A stretch of 64,000 bases of DNA from CBDFHJ01 sp965247635 (GTDB taxonomy: Bacteria; Chloroflexota; Dehalococcoidia; Lucifugimonadales; Australimonadaceae). Location: assembly GCA_965247635.1 (NCBI GenBank), contig CBDFHJ010000009.1, positions 186,001-250,000 of the forward strand. Direction: 5' to 3'. This document shows positions 1 to 8,519 of the stretch, one piece after another (position 1 is the stretch's first letter; the number at the start of each line of letters is the position of its first letter). Position numbers and translations under genes: made by a program. A model generated the notes under the pieces. It searched no databases. It saw only the letters and a list, made by a program, of their open reading frames with translations, and was not told the DNA's origin.

Positions 1-1
1 G

Positions 2-1381
2 ACCCCAGGCGCCAAGGTAAGAATCAAGCTGGGAGCCGACGACTCCGGAAAGCTCCTCGCGGGCACCGCTGACCTGTGGTACGAAGCGGGGGCATATCCG
101 GGGTCGGCGGTCGGCGCCGGCGCCATGTGCGTCTTCGCCCCCTACCGCATCGAGAACAGCCGCATCGACGGCTATGACATCGTCGTCAACAAGCCGAAGT
201 CGGCGGCGTATCGGGCTCCTGGCGCCACGCAGGCGTGCTACGCCATGGAGTCGGTCGTAGACGAGGTGTGCGAGGCACTGCGCATGGACCCGCTGGAGTT
301 CCGGCTGCTCAACGCCACCCGCGAGGGTGACCGCCGCGCGGACGGCCCCGAGTTCCAGCGTATCGGCAACATCGAAGTACAACAGGCGGCCAAGGAGTCG
401 CCCCACTGGAGTAGCGAGCTGGAGCGCGACGGGCCCGACGGGCGCAAGCGCGGCCGGGGGGTGGCCACCGGCTTCTGGTTCAACGGAGGAATGCGGTCGT
501 CGGTAAACATGTGCGTGAACAACGATGGCACCGTATCGCTGATCGAGGGGTCGGTGGACATCGGCGGCACCAGGGCGTCCATCTCCATGCAGGCCGCCGA
601 GGCGTTGGGACTACCAGCGCAGGACGTGCGCCCCACGGTGGTGGACACGGAGAGCGTCGGCTACAACGACGTGACCGGCGGCAGCCGAACGACGAACGCG
701 TCGGGTCACGCGGCCTACAACGCGGCGCAAGAGGTCATCGCCAAGATGACCGGGCGGGCGGCCCTGGTATGGGACTTGAAGCCTGAAGACGTCGAGTTCG
801 CGGAGGGGGTGTTCAGCGCCAAGGCCGACCCTGAGCTGAAGATGACCTTTAAGGAGGTGGCGGCCAAGCTCAACGAGACGGGAGGTCCCCTCAACGCCAC
901 CGGCTCGATCCAGGCCCGCGGTGGCGCGGGTAGCTTCGGCACGCACATCGTAGACGTCGAAGTGGACCCGGACACCGGCAAGGTGGACATCGTGCGGTAC
1001 ACGGCGGTCCAAGACGCCGGCAAGGCCGTCCATCCCGCCTACGTCGAGGGCCAGATGCAAGGGGGTGCGGCCCAGGGCATTGGCTGGGCCCTTAACGAGG
1101 AGTATTTTATGAACGAGCAGGGGGGCATGGATAACTCCACGTTCCTCGACTATCGCATGCCGACGTCGCTGGACGTGCCCATGATCGAGACCATCATCGT
1201 GGAGGTCCCCAACCCTAACCATCCCTTCGGCGTCCGTGGCGTGGGCGAGACATCCATCATTCCGCCCGTGCCCGCCATCTCCAACGCCATCTACGACGCG
1301 GTAGGCGTGCGATTGCGCCAGACGCCGATGAAGCCCCACCGCGTACTGGACGCGCTGCGGGACAAGCAGGACAGCGCATAG
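2..1381 (+). CDS. Xanthine dehydrogenase-family molybdenum hydroxylase, large subunit (C-terminal part)
   Basis: The reading frame is open from the window edge, so this is the last ~459 residues of a longer protein. The family hydroxylates purines, aldehydes, CO or other substrates using a molybdopterin-cytosine dinucleotide cofactor. Visible family marks are the early RAPG..QA.YAMES stretch, a GGAGSFGTHIVDVEVD segment, and near the end GVRGVGE, whose Glu corresponds to the catalytic base of xanthine oxidase. The tail (PAISNAIYDAVGVRLRQTP) is typical of the family C-terminus. The substrate cannot be told from this part. A MoaD/ThiS-like gene follows after 8 bp, so the two are probably cotranscribed. 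Confidence 0.9.
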   Translation, partial: TPGAKVRIKLGADDSGKLLAGTADLWYEAGAYPGSAVGAGAMCVFAPYRIENSRIDGYDIVVNKPKSAAYRAPGATQACYAMESVVDEVCEALRMDPLEFRLLNATREGDRRADGPEFQRIGNIEVQQAAKESPHWSSELERDGPDGRKRGRGVATGFWFNGGMRSSVNMCVNNDGTVSLIEGSVDIGGTRASISMQAAEALGLPAQDVRPTVVDTESVGYNDVTGGSRTTNASGHAAYNAAQEVIAKMTGRAALVWDLKPEDVEFAEGVFSAKADPELKMTFKEVAAKLNETGGPLNATGSIQARGGAGSFGTHIVDVEVDPDTGKVDIVRYTAVQDAGKAVHPAYVEGQMQGGAAQGIGWALNEEYFMNEQGGMDNSTFLDYRMPTSLDVPMIETIIVEVPNPNHPFGVRGVGETSIIPPVPAISNAIYDAVGVRLRQTPMKPHRVLDALRDKQDSA

Positions 1382-1389
1382 GGTGGCCC

Positions 1390-1680
1390 ATGGCTCGTGT
1401 GTTCATTCCTCCTCCCCTGCGGAAGTTGGCGGACGGCATGACAGATGTCCGTGTGCCCGGGGCCACGCTGAAAGAGCTCATCGACAACCTGGAGAGCCGG
1501 TACCCTGGTATGCGGCAGCATCTGATGGAAGAAGACCACCTCGTGCCCGGACTAGCCGCCGTCGTGGATGGTGAGGCCACGATGGAGGGCATGCGTCAGC
1601 GCTTAAGTGAGGAGACCGAGGTCCACTTCCTGCCGGCCATCTCCGGAGGGGCCGACACCGACGCTAGCCCCAAGGGATAG
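1390..1680 (+). CDS. MoaD/ThiS-family sulfur-carrier-like protein with a C-terminal extension
   Basis: A 96-residue beta-grasp protein. MoaD and ThiS end in Gly-Gly, which is adenylated and thiocarboxylated to pass sulfur to molybdopterin or thiazole. Here the Gly-Gly is at residues 86-87 and is followed by nine more residues (ADTDASPKG). By analogy with CysO/QbsE-type carriers, a protease might have to trim the tail before activation; otherwise the protein may not be a sulfur carrier. The start follows a GGGTGG stretch and lies 8 bp after the hydroxylase stop. The context suggests a link to molybdenum cofactor supply, but this is inference. Confidence 0.78.
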   Translation: MARVFIPPPLRKLADGMTDVRVPGATLKELIDNLESRYPGMRQHLMEEDHLVPGLAAVVDGEATMEGMRQRLSEETEVHFLPAISGGADTDASPKG

Positions 1681-1720
1681 AGGGGGGAGTCTGGCCCAAA
1701 GCTAGGGCCAAACAAAACGC

Positions 1721-2743
1721 ATGGCAAAGGCCAATACAGAGTCCCTGACACCGCCGCGGGTCGTAGTCATCGGCGGCGGGACGGGGAGCTACACCGCGCT
1801 CCAAGGCCTGAAACGCTACACCGATCTGCTCACGGCGGTCGTTTCCGTGGCGGACGACGGGGGAAGCTCCGGGCGCCTACGCGACGAGTTCGGCCACCTT
1901 CCACCCGGAGACCTGCGGAAGTGCCTGCTGGCGCTGAGCCCCTCTGACGAAGCAGGCGAAGTGCTACGGCGGCTGTTGGACTATCGGTTCGACCGCGGGG
2001 AGGGGCTCGACGGCCATAACTTCGGGAACTTGCTGCTGACGGCCCTCACAGAGGTCACAGGCGGCCCCGAGCTGGCCATCCGGGAAGTCAGCCGTCTGCT
2101 CCAGATCCGCGGACGTGTCCTGCCGGTGACGTTGCACGACACGCGGCTGGTGGCGGAGCTGGACGACGGCACGGTCATCCGCGGAGAAGCGAATATCGAC
2201 GTCCGGACCGTGAAACTGGAGGTCCCGATCCGGCGCGTCTACCTTGACCCGGAGCCAGAGGTCTACCCGGAGACCCGAGAAGCGCTCCTCCAAGCGGACG
2301 TCATCGTCATCGGCCCAGGCGACCTCTACACCACCGTGCTCCCCAACCTGCTGGTCCGTGGCGTGCCCCAAGCCATCCGCGAGTCCTCCGGCGCGAAGGT
2401 CTTCGTCTGTAACCTGATGACCAAGCACGGTGAGACCGACGGCTTTCGCGCGTCGGATTTCGTCACCGAGGCCCTCCGATACCTCGGCCCAGGCGGCGCC
2501 ATAAACCACCTGCTGCTGAACGCCGCACCCTTCCAGCACGAGGTCCTAGAGCGGTACGCCCAGGAGCACAGCTTTCCCGCGGAGAACGATATCGAGCGCT
2601 GCCAAGAGCTGGTGGGAACCGTGGTTTCCACGTCTTTGGCCTCGTCAGGCACCCTGGCCCGACACGACCCGGAGCTGCTGGCCCAGCAGGTCCTCCAGAT
2701 AGCGCAGCTTCGCAGCCCAGCACACGCGACAGAGACGGGCTGA
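1721..2743 (+). CDS. yvcK: YvcK/CofD-like protein (UDP-sugar-binding gluconeogenesis factor)
   Basis: A 340-residue protein of the YvcK family. These proteins bind UDP-GlcNAc and are needed for gluconeogenic growth and normal cell wall/shape control; they are related to the F420 enzyme CofD. The N-terminus has the nucleotide-binding GGGTGSYTAL loop at about residues 18-26. It is followed by VSVADDGGSSGRLR, a PPGDLRKCL motif, and later VIGPGDLYTTVLPNLL. Length fits the family (about 320-340). It lies 40 bp after the MoaD-like gene on the same strand. CofD is a possible misassignment because cofE is elsewhere in the window, but the motif set fits YvcK better. Confidence 0.9.
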   Translation: MAKANTESLTPPRVVVIGGGTGSYTALQGLKRYTDLLTAVVSVADDGGSSGRLRDEFGHLPPGDLRKCLLALSPSDEAGEVLRRLLDYRFDRGEGLDGHNFGNLLLTALTEVTGGPELAIREVSRLLQIRGRVLPVTLHDTRLVAELDDGTVIRGEANIDVRTVKLEVPIRRVYLDPEPEVYPETREALLQADVIVIGPGDLYTTVLPNLLVRGVPQAIRESSGAKVFVCNLMTKHGETDGFRASDFVTEALRYLGPGGAINHLLLNAAPFQHEVLERYAQEHSFPAENDIERCQELVGTVVSTSLASSGTLARHDPELLAQQVLQIAQLRSPAHATETG

Positions 2744-2891
2744 TAACCCCGCAGGTAGAGCCAAGAAGGGATTGTTGGCGTATATGTCGTAAATGTGGGG
2801 AGGAACCGTTCTTTGGGGCCTCAGCGGTGGTTTTCGCGGTGCGTACGGGAGTGTCAATACGATATTGGCCTGGGAGCGGTAAGGAAATGCG

Positions 2892-2920
2892 TTGACATCA
2901 GCAGCACCCCTGAGTAACAC
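2892..2920 (+). promoter_or_regulatory. Candidate sigma-70 promoter
   Basis: TTGACA (2892-2897), a 17-bp spacer and TAACAC (2915-2920). The -35 is perfect and the -10 is weak. It lies about 100 bp before the secreted-protein gene at 3019, which has an AGAGG ribosome-binding site. Confidence 0.4.
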
Positions 2921-3018
2921 CCGGCGCGAGCGGCACGAAGCTCATGAGGCCACATGAAAAGGCCATCCCCTCAAGTCGGTACGGTTCCAACTCCCTTGAT
3001 TCACGCGAGAGGTAAGAA

Positions 3019-3312
3019 ATGAAGAGAAGCAGGCTGTGGTATGGGCTGCTGGTCGTGGCGGTGGCCCTGCTCATGTTTGGCGCGCTTGGCCAGGCCAACA
3101 TCAAGACCATCATTATCGACGCCACCGAGGACGCCTACGTCGTCACCGACATAGCGGATACCGAGGACGCCCAGGGCTTTCGCGAGAACAACTACGGCGA
3201 CCTGGAGTTCCTCAAGACCTGGTACGCCTGGGGCGTGGTGGGTGATGAGCGGCTGATCTCCATCGACCTGGTGAAGTTCAACCTGGACGAACTGAAGGGC
3301 AAGGATTGTTAG
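3019..3312 (+). pseudogene. Secreted DNRLRE-like protein, truncated by an IS insertion
   Basis: The 97-residue product starts with a signal peptide (basic MKRSRLW, then a hydrophobic run to about residue 25). The following segment (DATEDAYV..., FRENNYGDLEFL..., LISIDLVKFNL) resembles the N-terminal half of DNRLRE/CBM96-type surface domains, which are usually over 150 residues. The frame runs straight into the left end of an IS element at 3307, so the last codon and the stop are IS-derived. The 3' half is not found beyond the IS, so one flank was also deleted or rearranged. Confidence 0.7.
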
Positions 3313-3349
3313 CAACCAGCAAAAGTGGGACACATTGGGAGCCGAGAGA

Positions 3350-4336
3350 TCAGGGGCTGGATGGAGGTCTGGCGAGCTCCCTGAGGGCCCTGTTGTAGCG
3401 TCGTCGCCGTTCGGTGGTTTGAGCCTTCACCTCCTTCCTGCGTTGTAGGATCTCTTGCCGTCTTCCCTTGAGCACGTCTGATGGTGTCACGTTGCCCAGA
3501 GCCTTGTGATAGCGCCGGTAGTTGTAGTAGCTGACGAAGGCCGCGATAGCAGCCTCAAGGTCGGCGGGCAACTCATAAGGCACCTGGTTGACGTCCCGTT
3601 TGATGGTCTGGTGGTAGCGCTCCAGCTTCCCGTTGGTCTGAGGGTGGAAAGGAGTTGCTAGGATGTGCTTGATGCCAACCATCCCCAGGTAGTCCCTGAA
3701 TGCTCTTGAGACATAGCCTGGACCGTTGTCACTCAGCAGCCTGGTGCGGTCTGTGACTGGAACTTGGTCCATGCTGGTCGTGTCCACAGCATCCTGGACC
3801 ACCTCGATGAAGGAGTCGGCCGTCATATCTTGCTGAAGCCTGTGAGCCAGGATGAAGCGGGAGTAGTCGTCCATAACGGTGACCAGGTAGTAGTAGCCCC
3901 ACCCAACCACCCTGAAGTATGAGGCATCGGTGGCCCACATCTGGTGAGGTCCTGTGGTCTTGAGGTGGTACTCCTTCCCCGCGGCCAACCGCATCTCAGG
4001 CCTCTTCACTAGGCCCTCCCTGCCCAGGATACGGTAGACGCTGGACTCTGAGACTGAGAAGCCCTGGTTGTCGGTGATCCCCGCGGCCAGCTGACGGCAG
4101 CTCAGCTCTGGCATCTCCCTGGCTGATAACAGGACTGAGCGTTCTTCCTGAATAGTAAGACGGTTCCATGGTGGCTGATCGCCTCCTGGTCGGTCCTCAA
4201 GTCCTTGTTGGTCTTGGCGTCTGAGCCACCGGTAGTAGGTGCTCTTAGGGATGCCCAGCTCTCTGAGGACCTTTCGCTTGGGGAGGGGAGACGAGGATAC
4301 TTTGGTAACTACCTCTGCCTTCTCCGGGGCGCTCAT
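3350..4336 (-). CDS. IS3-family transposase OrfB (DDE integrase)
   Basis: A 328-residue catalytic subunit. It has an N-terminal helix-turn-helix/HTH_21-like part and then an rve core. The DDE triad is readable as Asp in WATDASYF, Asp in LLSDNGPGY and Glu in NGKLERYHQ, with the spacing usual for IS3 transposases. Its ATG overlaps the OrfA stop as ATGA (4333-4336), which suggests translational coupling rather than the classical -1 frameshift. The translation is identical to the copy at 46338-47324, so the element appears intact and recently active. Confidence 0.92.
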   Translation of the reverse strand: MSAPEKAEVVTKVSSSPLPKRKVLRELGIPKSTYYRWLRRQDQQGLEDRPGGDQPPWNRLTIQEERSVLLSAREMPELSCRQLAAGITDNQGFSVSESSVYRILGREGLVKRPEMRLAAGKEYHLKTTGPHQMWATDASYFRVVGWGYYYLVTVMDDYSRFILAHRLQQDMTADSFIEVVQDAVDTTSMDQVPVTDRTRLLSDNGPGYVSRAFRDYLGMVGIKHILATPFHPQTNGKLERYHQTIKRDVNQVPYELPADLEAAIAAFVSYYNYRRYHKALGNVTPSDVLKGRRQEILQRRKEVKAQTTERRRRYNRALRELARPPSSP

Positions 4337-4740
4337 CCGCTGGTACCGGTGGCGTCCTGGGGCATGGGGATGGCCGTTTTTTTGAGACGGTACGCCTCCA
4401 GCGACAGATCGGCCACTAGCTCCTTGAGTTCCCCGTTCTCTCGCTTGAGTTGCCCTACCTCATGCTGAGTGGCGTCCCGAACCGAGTCACGGGTCAACCT
4501 CTCCTTGCCCGCCTCCATGAACTCTTTGGTCCACGAGTAGTAGGAGTGGGGCTTGATCCCCTCCCGCCGGCACAGGTCGTTGACTGTGACCTCGCGGCGG
4601 AAGCCCTCCAGAACAATTCGGATCTTCTCTTCGGGGGTGTACTTACGTCGGGCAGCCGCCTTCACTGTGCGGACGAAAGACCTGGTCTGCTCGCTTCGTT
4701 CCTCGGCGGCCTCTGCTTTGCTTACTTCTAATTGGGACAC
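4333..4740 (-). CDS. IS3-family transposase OrfA (DNA-binding subunit)
   Basis: A 135-residue protein with an HTH_Tnp_1-type domain (KYTPEEKIRIVLEGF...VNDLCRREGI) followed by a leucine-zipper-like coiled coil (QLKRENGELKELVADLSLE). OrfA proteins bind the terminal inverted repeats and pair with OrfB. It differs from the copy at 47321-47728 at two residues: Ser versus Pro before YYSW, and Lys versus Glu near the C-terminus. The end overlaps the OrfB start by 4 bp. Confidence 0.9.
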   Translation of the reverse strand: MSQLEVSKAEAAEERSEQTRSFVRTVKAAARRKYTPEEKIRIVLEGFRREVTVNDLCRREGIKPHSYYSWTKEFMEAGKERLTRDSVRDATQHEVGQLKRENGELKELVADLSLEAYRLKKTAIPMPQDATGTSG

Positions 4741-4851
4741 ATCTGCTCCTTTCTGTGGGTAGCTCTACCCTCATTTCAGGAGCTCACACCACCCTCCGAC
4801 TCTCGGGTTTTCCTACCCTTATATGTGTCCCATTATCGCTGACGGTCTACA

Positions 4852-5219
4852 CTCCGAATATATAAGGAGTGGGTAGGATGACCCCGGGAAGACCCCAAGA
4901 GCCTTTGGCCCACCGGGTTGGAGGCTCCTCAATTGCAGTCGTGAGCGGCCTAGCCGCTACCGCCACTGGACCCAAGAGCAGTCCAGCTCCCATTATCGCT
5001 GACGGCCTACAGTTGATAGTATGCATATACTACTAGCAAATAGCAAAAAATGCACGATATTGAGAGTAATGTGTGATATATATGCTGTATGCGGCGCAGA
5101 ACCTTATAATTTTCGCTGAAAACGGACAACGTTGACAGGCTCAAGACATATCTATAGGGTACGACAAACTCCGTACCCGCCACTTGCGGCGCGCTGGAAT
5201 TTGTTTTTTCCGGGATTTT
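4852..5219. other. Gene-free stretch with an IS-end remnant
   Basis: No convincing gene lies between the IS and the transporter. At 4989-5011 the terminal 23 bp of the upstream IS right end recur with one mismatch (GGCCTACA instead of GGTCTACA). A related element probably once ended here. From about 5012 to 5110 the DNA is visibly AT-rich, including a TATGCATATA palindrome, and may hold the transporter promoter. Confidence 0.5.
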
Positions 5220-7397
5220 ATGGCTAAAGAATCTCCTGCAAGTTCCTTAAGCGACGCCTCAACGGGCTCGGTTCGCGTACGGGTCCGAAACCTTTGGAAG
5301 GTCTTTGGCGAGGGCGAAGGGCCGGACTTGGTGGAGCGGGTGTCCGGGATGTCCAGGGGAGAGGCCCAGGCCGCCTACAACTGCGTCGTGGCTCTGCAGG
5401 ACGTCAGCTTCGATGTGCAGGACGGGGAGACTTTCGTGGTCATGGGCCTCTCCGGAAGCGGCAAGTCCACCATAGTCCGCTGCATCAACCGCCTCATCAA
5501 CCCAACCACCGGCTCCGTCTTTGTAGACGATGACGATGTCTTGGCGTTCGGCGTCGAGGAGTTGACGAACTTCCGGCGCACCAAGACCTCCATGGTCTTC
5601 CAGCAGTTCGGCCTCCTGCCCCATCGCACCGTGCTGGAAAACACTGCGTGGGGCCTGGAAATCCAGGACGTTCCCTTGGAAAGCCGCTCTGAGCGGGCCC
5701 AAGAGGTCTTGGAGCTTGTGGGGCTTGGCGAGTGGGGCGAGTATCGGCCCTCCGCTCTGTCCGGCGGCATGCAGCAGCGCGTCGGCCTGGCCAGAGCGTT
5801 GGCCAGCAACCCAGAAATCCTGCTGATGGACGAGCCCTTCAGCGCCTTGGACCCCCTCATACGCCGGGACATGCAGAACGAGCTTATGCGGCTCCAGGGG
5901 CAGATGCAGAAGACCACCATCTTCATCACCCATGACCTGTCCGAAGCGGTGCGGTTGGGCAATCGCATCGCTATCATGCGCGACGGGGCGGTGATTCAGA
6001 TGGGGACTCCCGAAGAAATCGTAGCCAACCCGGCGGACGAGTACGTGGCGGACTTCACGCGAGACGTGCGCCCGTCCACCGTGCTGACGGTGGGCTACTT
6101 CATGAACCGGCAGGGCACCAAACGGGCGTCGGCGGAGGCCAGCAGGCCCAACGCCAGAGTGGCCTTTGAGCAAACGGTGGACGGGGCGCTCTCCGAGCTT
6201 TGGTCCACTCCAGGTCAGCTAGGGGTCATGGACGAGTCCGGGGCTTTGGTCGGCGTGATAGACCGGGAGACCCTGCTCCAGGCTGCCTTCGAGCAACCTA
6301 ACTTCGCCAAGGGCCACAGCGGCGGGGACGCAGGAGAGGCCAGTCTCAGTTCCATGGCGGTCCCCAGTCAGACCAAGACCTCTGATCACCAAGAAGAAAA
6401 GACCAGAGACTCATCCCTGTCGGGGCGAATGAACGTCGCCTTTGGGCGGATGAGCCACACAACCGTCCTCCTTCTTGGCCTTCTGTCTCTGGCCGCATCC
6501 ACGGCCATTGTGGCAGCGTTCTGGGGCGTAGGGGTCTCCTTCCCGGCCAATTGGGGCCCGGAGATCGCGAACGAGGTCAACGATTTCCTTGGCTGGCTGA
6601 CCCGGACCGGCGCGCCGGTGTTCGACACCGTGGCGGACGCCGTGTTGACGTTCCTGCTGCTCTTGGAGGACGCGCTCCGCTGGCTTCCGTGGCCCACGGT
6701 GGTTTTGGGCATTGCGCTGCTCTCCTGGCGGACCGTGGGTTGGCGGCTTGGGGCATTCGCCGTAGGATCGCTGACGGCAGTGGGGCTGGTGGGCCTGTGG
6801 GAAAGCGCCATGGAGACCATGGCCCTCATCGTGGTGGCGGTGATCTTGTCCGTAGCCATTGCCATCCCCCTGGGCATCGTGGCCGCCCGAAGCAACTCCG
6901 TAGATTCCATCATACGGCCAATTCTAGACGGCATGCAGACCATGCCGGCCTTCGTCTACCTAGTGCCGGGCATCATGCTGTTCGGCATCGGCAACGTGCC
7001 GGGCATCTTCGCCACGGTGATCTACGCCGTGCCTCCGGCCATCCGGCTGACCAATCTGGGCATCCGCCAGGTAACGCCACAGGTGGTGGAGGCGGCCCAG
7101 TCCTTCGGCACCACCCGACAGCAGCTCCTGCTGAAAGTGCAGTTGCCCATGGCCATCCCCACTATCATGGCGGGCATAAACCAGACCATCATGATGGCCC
7201 TGGCCATGGTGGTGGTGGCCTCGCTGGTGGGCGCCGGTGGCTTGGGAGAGGACGTCCTCCGGGCTCTCGGCCGGTTCCGGCCCGGGGAGGCGCTGCTGGC
7301 GGGTCTGGCCATCGTGGCGCTGGCGATCATTCTGGACCGGATAACTCAGGCATGGGCACGGGAGCGGCAGGCTGCCTTGCGGAGCAAGAAGGAATAG
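5220..7397 (+). CDS. Glycine betaine/proline-type ABC importer, fused ATPase-CBS-permease
   Basis: A single 725-residue protein joins what are normally two subunits (ProV/OpuAA and ProW/OpuAB). The N-terminal ATPase has Walker A GLSGSGKST (about residues 76-84), signature LSGGMQQR (about 180-187) and Walker B LLMDEPFSALD. A short regulatory CBS-like segment follows (QLGVMDESGALVGVID). The C-terminal half has several membrane segments and the permease EAA loop (EAAQSFGTTRQQLLLKVQLP). It should energise uptake of betaine or a similar compatible solute at the cytoplasmic membrane. I chose ATG 5220 over the upstream start at 5184 because the earlier codons look non-coding. The binding protein gene follows after 60 bp. 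Confidence 0.9.
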   Translation: MAKESPASSLSDASTGSVRVRVRNLWKVFGEGEGPDLVERVSGMSRGEAQAAYNCVVALQDVSFDVQDGETFVVMGLSGSGKSTIVRCINRLINPTTGSVFVDDDDVLAFGVEELTNFRRTKTSMVFQQFGLLPHRTVLENTAWGLEIQDVPLESRSERAQEVLELVGLGEWGEYRPSALSGGMQQRVGLARALASNPEILLMDEPFSALDPLIRRDMQNELMRLQGQMQKTTIFITHDLSEAVRLGNRIAIMRDGAVIQMGTPEEIVANPADEYVADFTRDVRPSTVLTVGYFMNRQGTKRASAEASRPNARVAFEQTVDGALSELWSTPGQLGVMDESGALVGVIDRETLLQAAFEQPNFAKGHSGGDAGEASLSSMAVPSQTKTSDHQEEKTRDSSLSGRMNVAFGRMSHTTVLLLGLLSLAASTAIVAAFWGVGVSFPANWGPEIANEVNDFLGWLTRTGAPVFDTVADAVLTFLLLLEDALRWLPWPTVVLGIALLSWRTVGWRLGAFAVGSLTAVGLVGLWESAMETMALIVVAVILSVAIAIPLGIVAARSNSVDSIIRPILDGMQTMPAFVYLVPGIMLFGIGNVPGIFATVIYAVPPAIRLTNLGIRQVTPQVVEAAQSFGTTRQQLLLKVQLPMAIPTIMAGINQTIMMALAMVVVASLVGAGGLGEDVLRALGRFRPGEALLAGLAIVALAIILDRITQAWARERQAALRSKKE

Positions 7398-7457
7398 ATA
7401 GACGGAATCAAGAACACGCGCAGGCGGCGCTAAGGACCAAGAAAGGAGAGTTACGGC

Positions 7458-8453
7458 ATGAAGGGCAAGACTTGGAGGATAGGACTGAGGCTGCTCAGCC
7501 TCATGGTGGTTTTTATGTTCGCAGCGGTCGCCTGCGGGGAAGAGGAGAAGCCCACGATCATCTTCTCGGATCTCAACTGGGACAGCGCCCAGCTTCAGAA
7601 CGCCATCGCCGCGCGGATCGTCAGCGCGGGGTACGAGTACCCGACCGACAAGGTGTTCGGCGGCACGGTGCCGCTGATGGAGGCCCTTACCAGGGGCGAC
7701 ACCAACGTCACCTTGGAAATCTGGCTTCCAAACCAGCAGGAAGCCTACGACCAGGCCATCGCTGAGGGCACCATCGAGGTAATTGGGAACAGCTTGGAGG
7801 ACAACTGGCAGTCCGCCTTCATTGTGCCTAAGTACGTGACGGACGCCAACCCCGGCCTTAGAACAGTCCAAGACTTGCGGGACCATATGGACCTCTTCGT
7901 AACCCCGGATTCCAACGGGAAAGCCCGGCTGCTGAACTGCCCGCCGGGTTGGGAGTGCGAGGTCACCAATACAATGCAGGTGGCGGGCTACGGCTTGGAC
8001 GACGTAATTGAGCTGGTCAACCCCGGATCCGGCGAAGCTCTTGTGACGGAGATCCGCGCTTCCTTTGAGAAGGAGGAGCCGGTGCTGTTCTACTACTGGG
8101 GACCCACCACCCTCAGCAACGCTCTGAGCACTGAATACGGCGGCTACACCCTCTTGGAAGAGCCCCCGTACAGCGCCGAGTGCTGGGACGCCGAGAGGAA
8201 CTGCGGCTACTCTATAGCGCAGGTCCTTATCGTCATGCGCAAGAACCTAATCGACCAAGCGCCGGACCTAGTCACATTCTTCGAGAAGTGGGACTTCAAC
8301 GCGGCCAACCAGCTGGAGGCGGAGGGCTACCTCGGCGAGTTGGACGGGGACTTTTTCGCCGCCGCGGACAAGTTCCTGCAGAACAACTCGGTATGGAAGA
8401 ACTGGGTCACCTCGGACGCGGCCTCCAAGGTTGAGGCAGCCGTCGGTTCCTAG
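7458..8453 (+). CDS. Glycine betaine/proline-type ABC transporter substrate-binding lipoprotein
   Basis: A 331-residue ProX/OpuAC-family protein. A basic start and hydrophobic stretch lead to a lipobox AAVAC with the lipidated Cys at residue 26. The mature part begins with the family-like IIFSDLNWDSAQLQNAIAA and has the Trp/Tyr-rich segments (EIWLPNQQEAY, VLFYYWGPTT) that build the aromatic cage for quaternary amines in this family. A GGAGAG ribosome-binding site precedes the ATG. It is the partner of the fused ATPase-permease just upstream. The exact substrate is not determined. Confidence 0.9.
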   Translation: MKGKTWRIGLRLLSLMVVFMFAAVACGEEEKPTIIFSDLNWDSAQLQNAIAARIVSAGYEYPTDKVFGGTVPLMEALTRGDTNVTLEIWLPNQQEAYDQAIAEGTIEVIGNSLEDNWQSAFIVPKYVTDANPGLRTVQDLRDHMDLFVTPDSNGKARLLNCPPGWECEVTNTMQVAGYGLDDVIELVNPGSGEALVTEIRASFEKEEPVLFYYWGPTTLSNALSTEYGGYTLLEEPPYSAECWDAERNCGYSIAQVLIVMRKNLIDQAPDLVTFFEKWDFNAANQLEAEGYLGELDGDFFAAADKFLQNNSVWKNWVTSDAASKVEAAVGS

Positions 8454-8476
8454 AGCAGCGTAACTGTCGACGCCAG

Positions 8477-8512
8477 ACCGACCCCGCCCTGTGCTTGTAG
8501 GGCGTGGTCGGT
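8477..8512 (+). terminator. Hairpin terminator candidate after the transporter
   Basis: Stem of 14 positions with one mismatch (ACCGACC.CGCCCT against AGGGCG.GGTCGGT) and an 8-base loop. It lies 23 bp after the binding-protein stop and just before the next gene. There is no long T-run, so the terminator call is moderate. Confidence 0.55.
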
Positions 8513-8519
8513 TCGTTGC

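Larger units (their letters stand above)
3307..4851 (-). mobile_element. IS3-family insertion sequence, copy 1 (1545 bp)
   Basis: Two overlapping transposase genes lie between imperfect 28-bp terminal inverted repeats. The left end starts TGTTAGCAACCAGC and the right end, read inward, starts TGTAGACCGTCAGC. Both reach TGGGACACA at positions 20-28. A nearly identical copy of the same length lies at 46295-47839. The flanks of this copy show no target duplication, so its right neighbourhood has been rearranged since insertion. Confidence 0.9.

Noticed and set aside
611..1339. Long minus-strand frame opposite the molybdenum hydroxylase
   Set aside because: Shadow frame of a GC-rich gene, with low-complexity His/Arg/Gly composition.
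2915..3010. Riboswitch before the gene at 3019
   Set aside because: A GGCC..GGCC hairpin and some structured-looking DNA are present, but the conserved core of c-di-GMP or other known classes could not be matched.
4333..4336. Programmed -1 frameshift between OrfA and OrfB
   Set aside because: OrfB has its own ATG overlapping the OrfA stop (ATGA) and no slippery heptamer was noted, so coupling is the better explanation.
6551..7765. 404-codon frame overlapping the transporter genes
   Set aside because: It runs across two clear genes in another frame and has the composition of a shadow.
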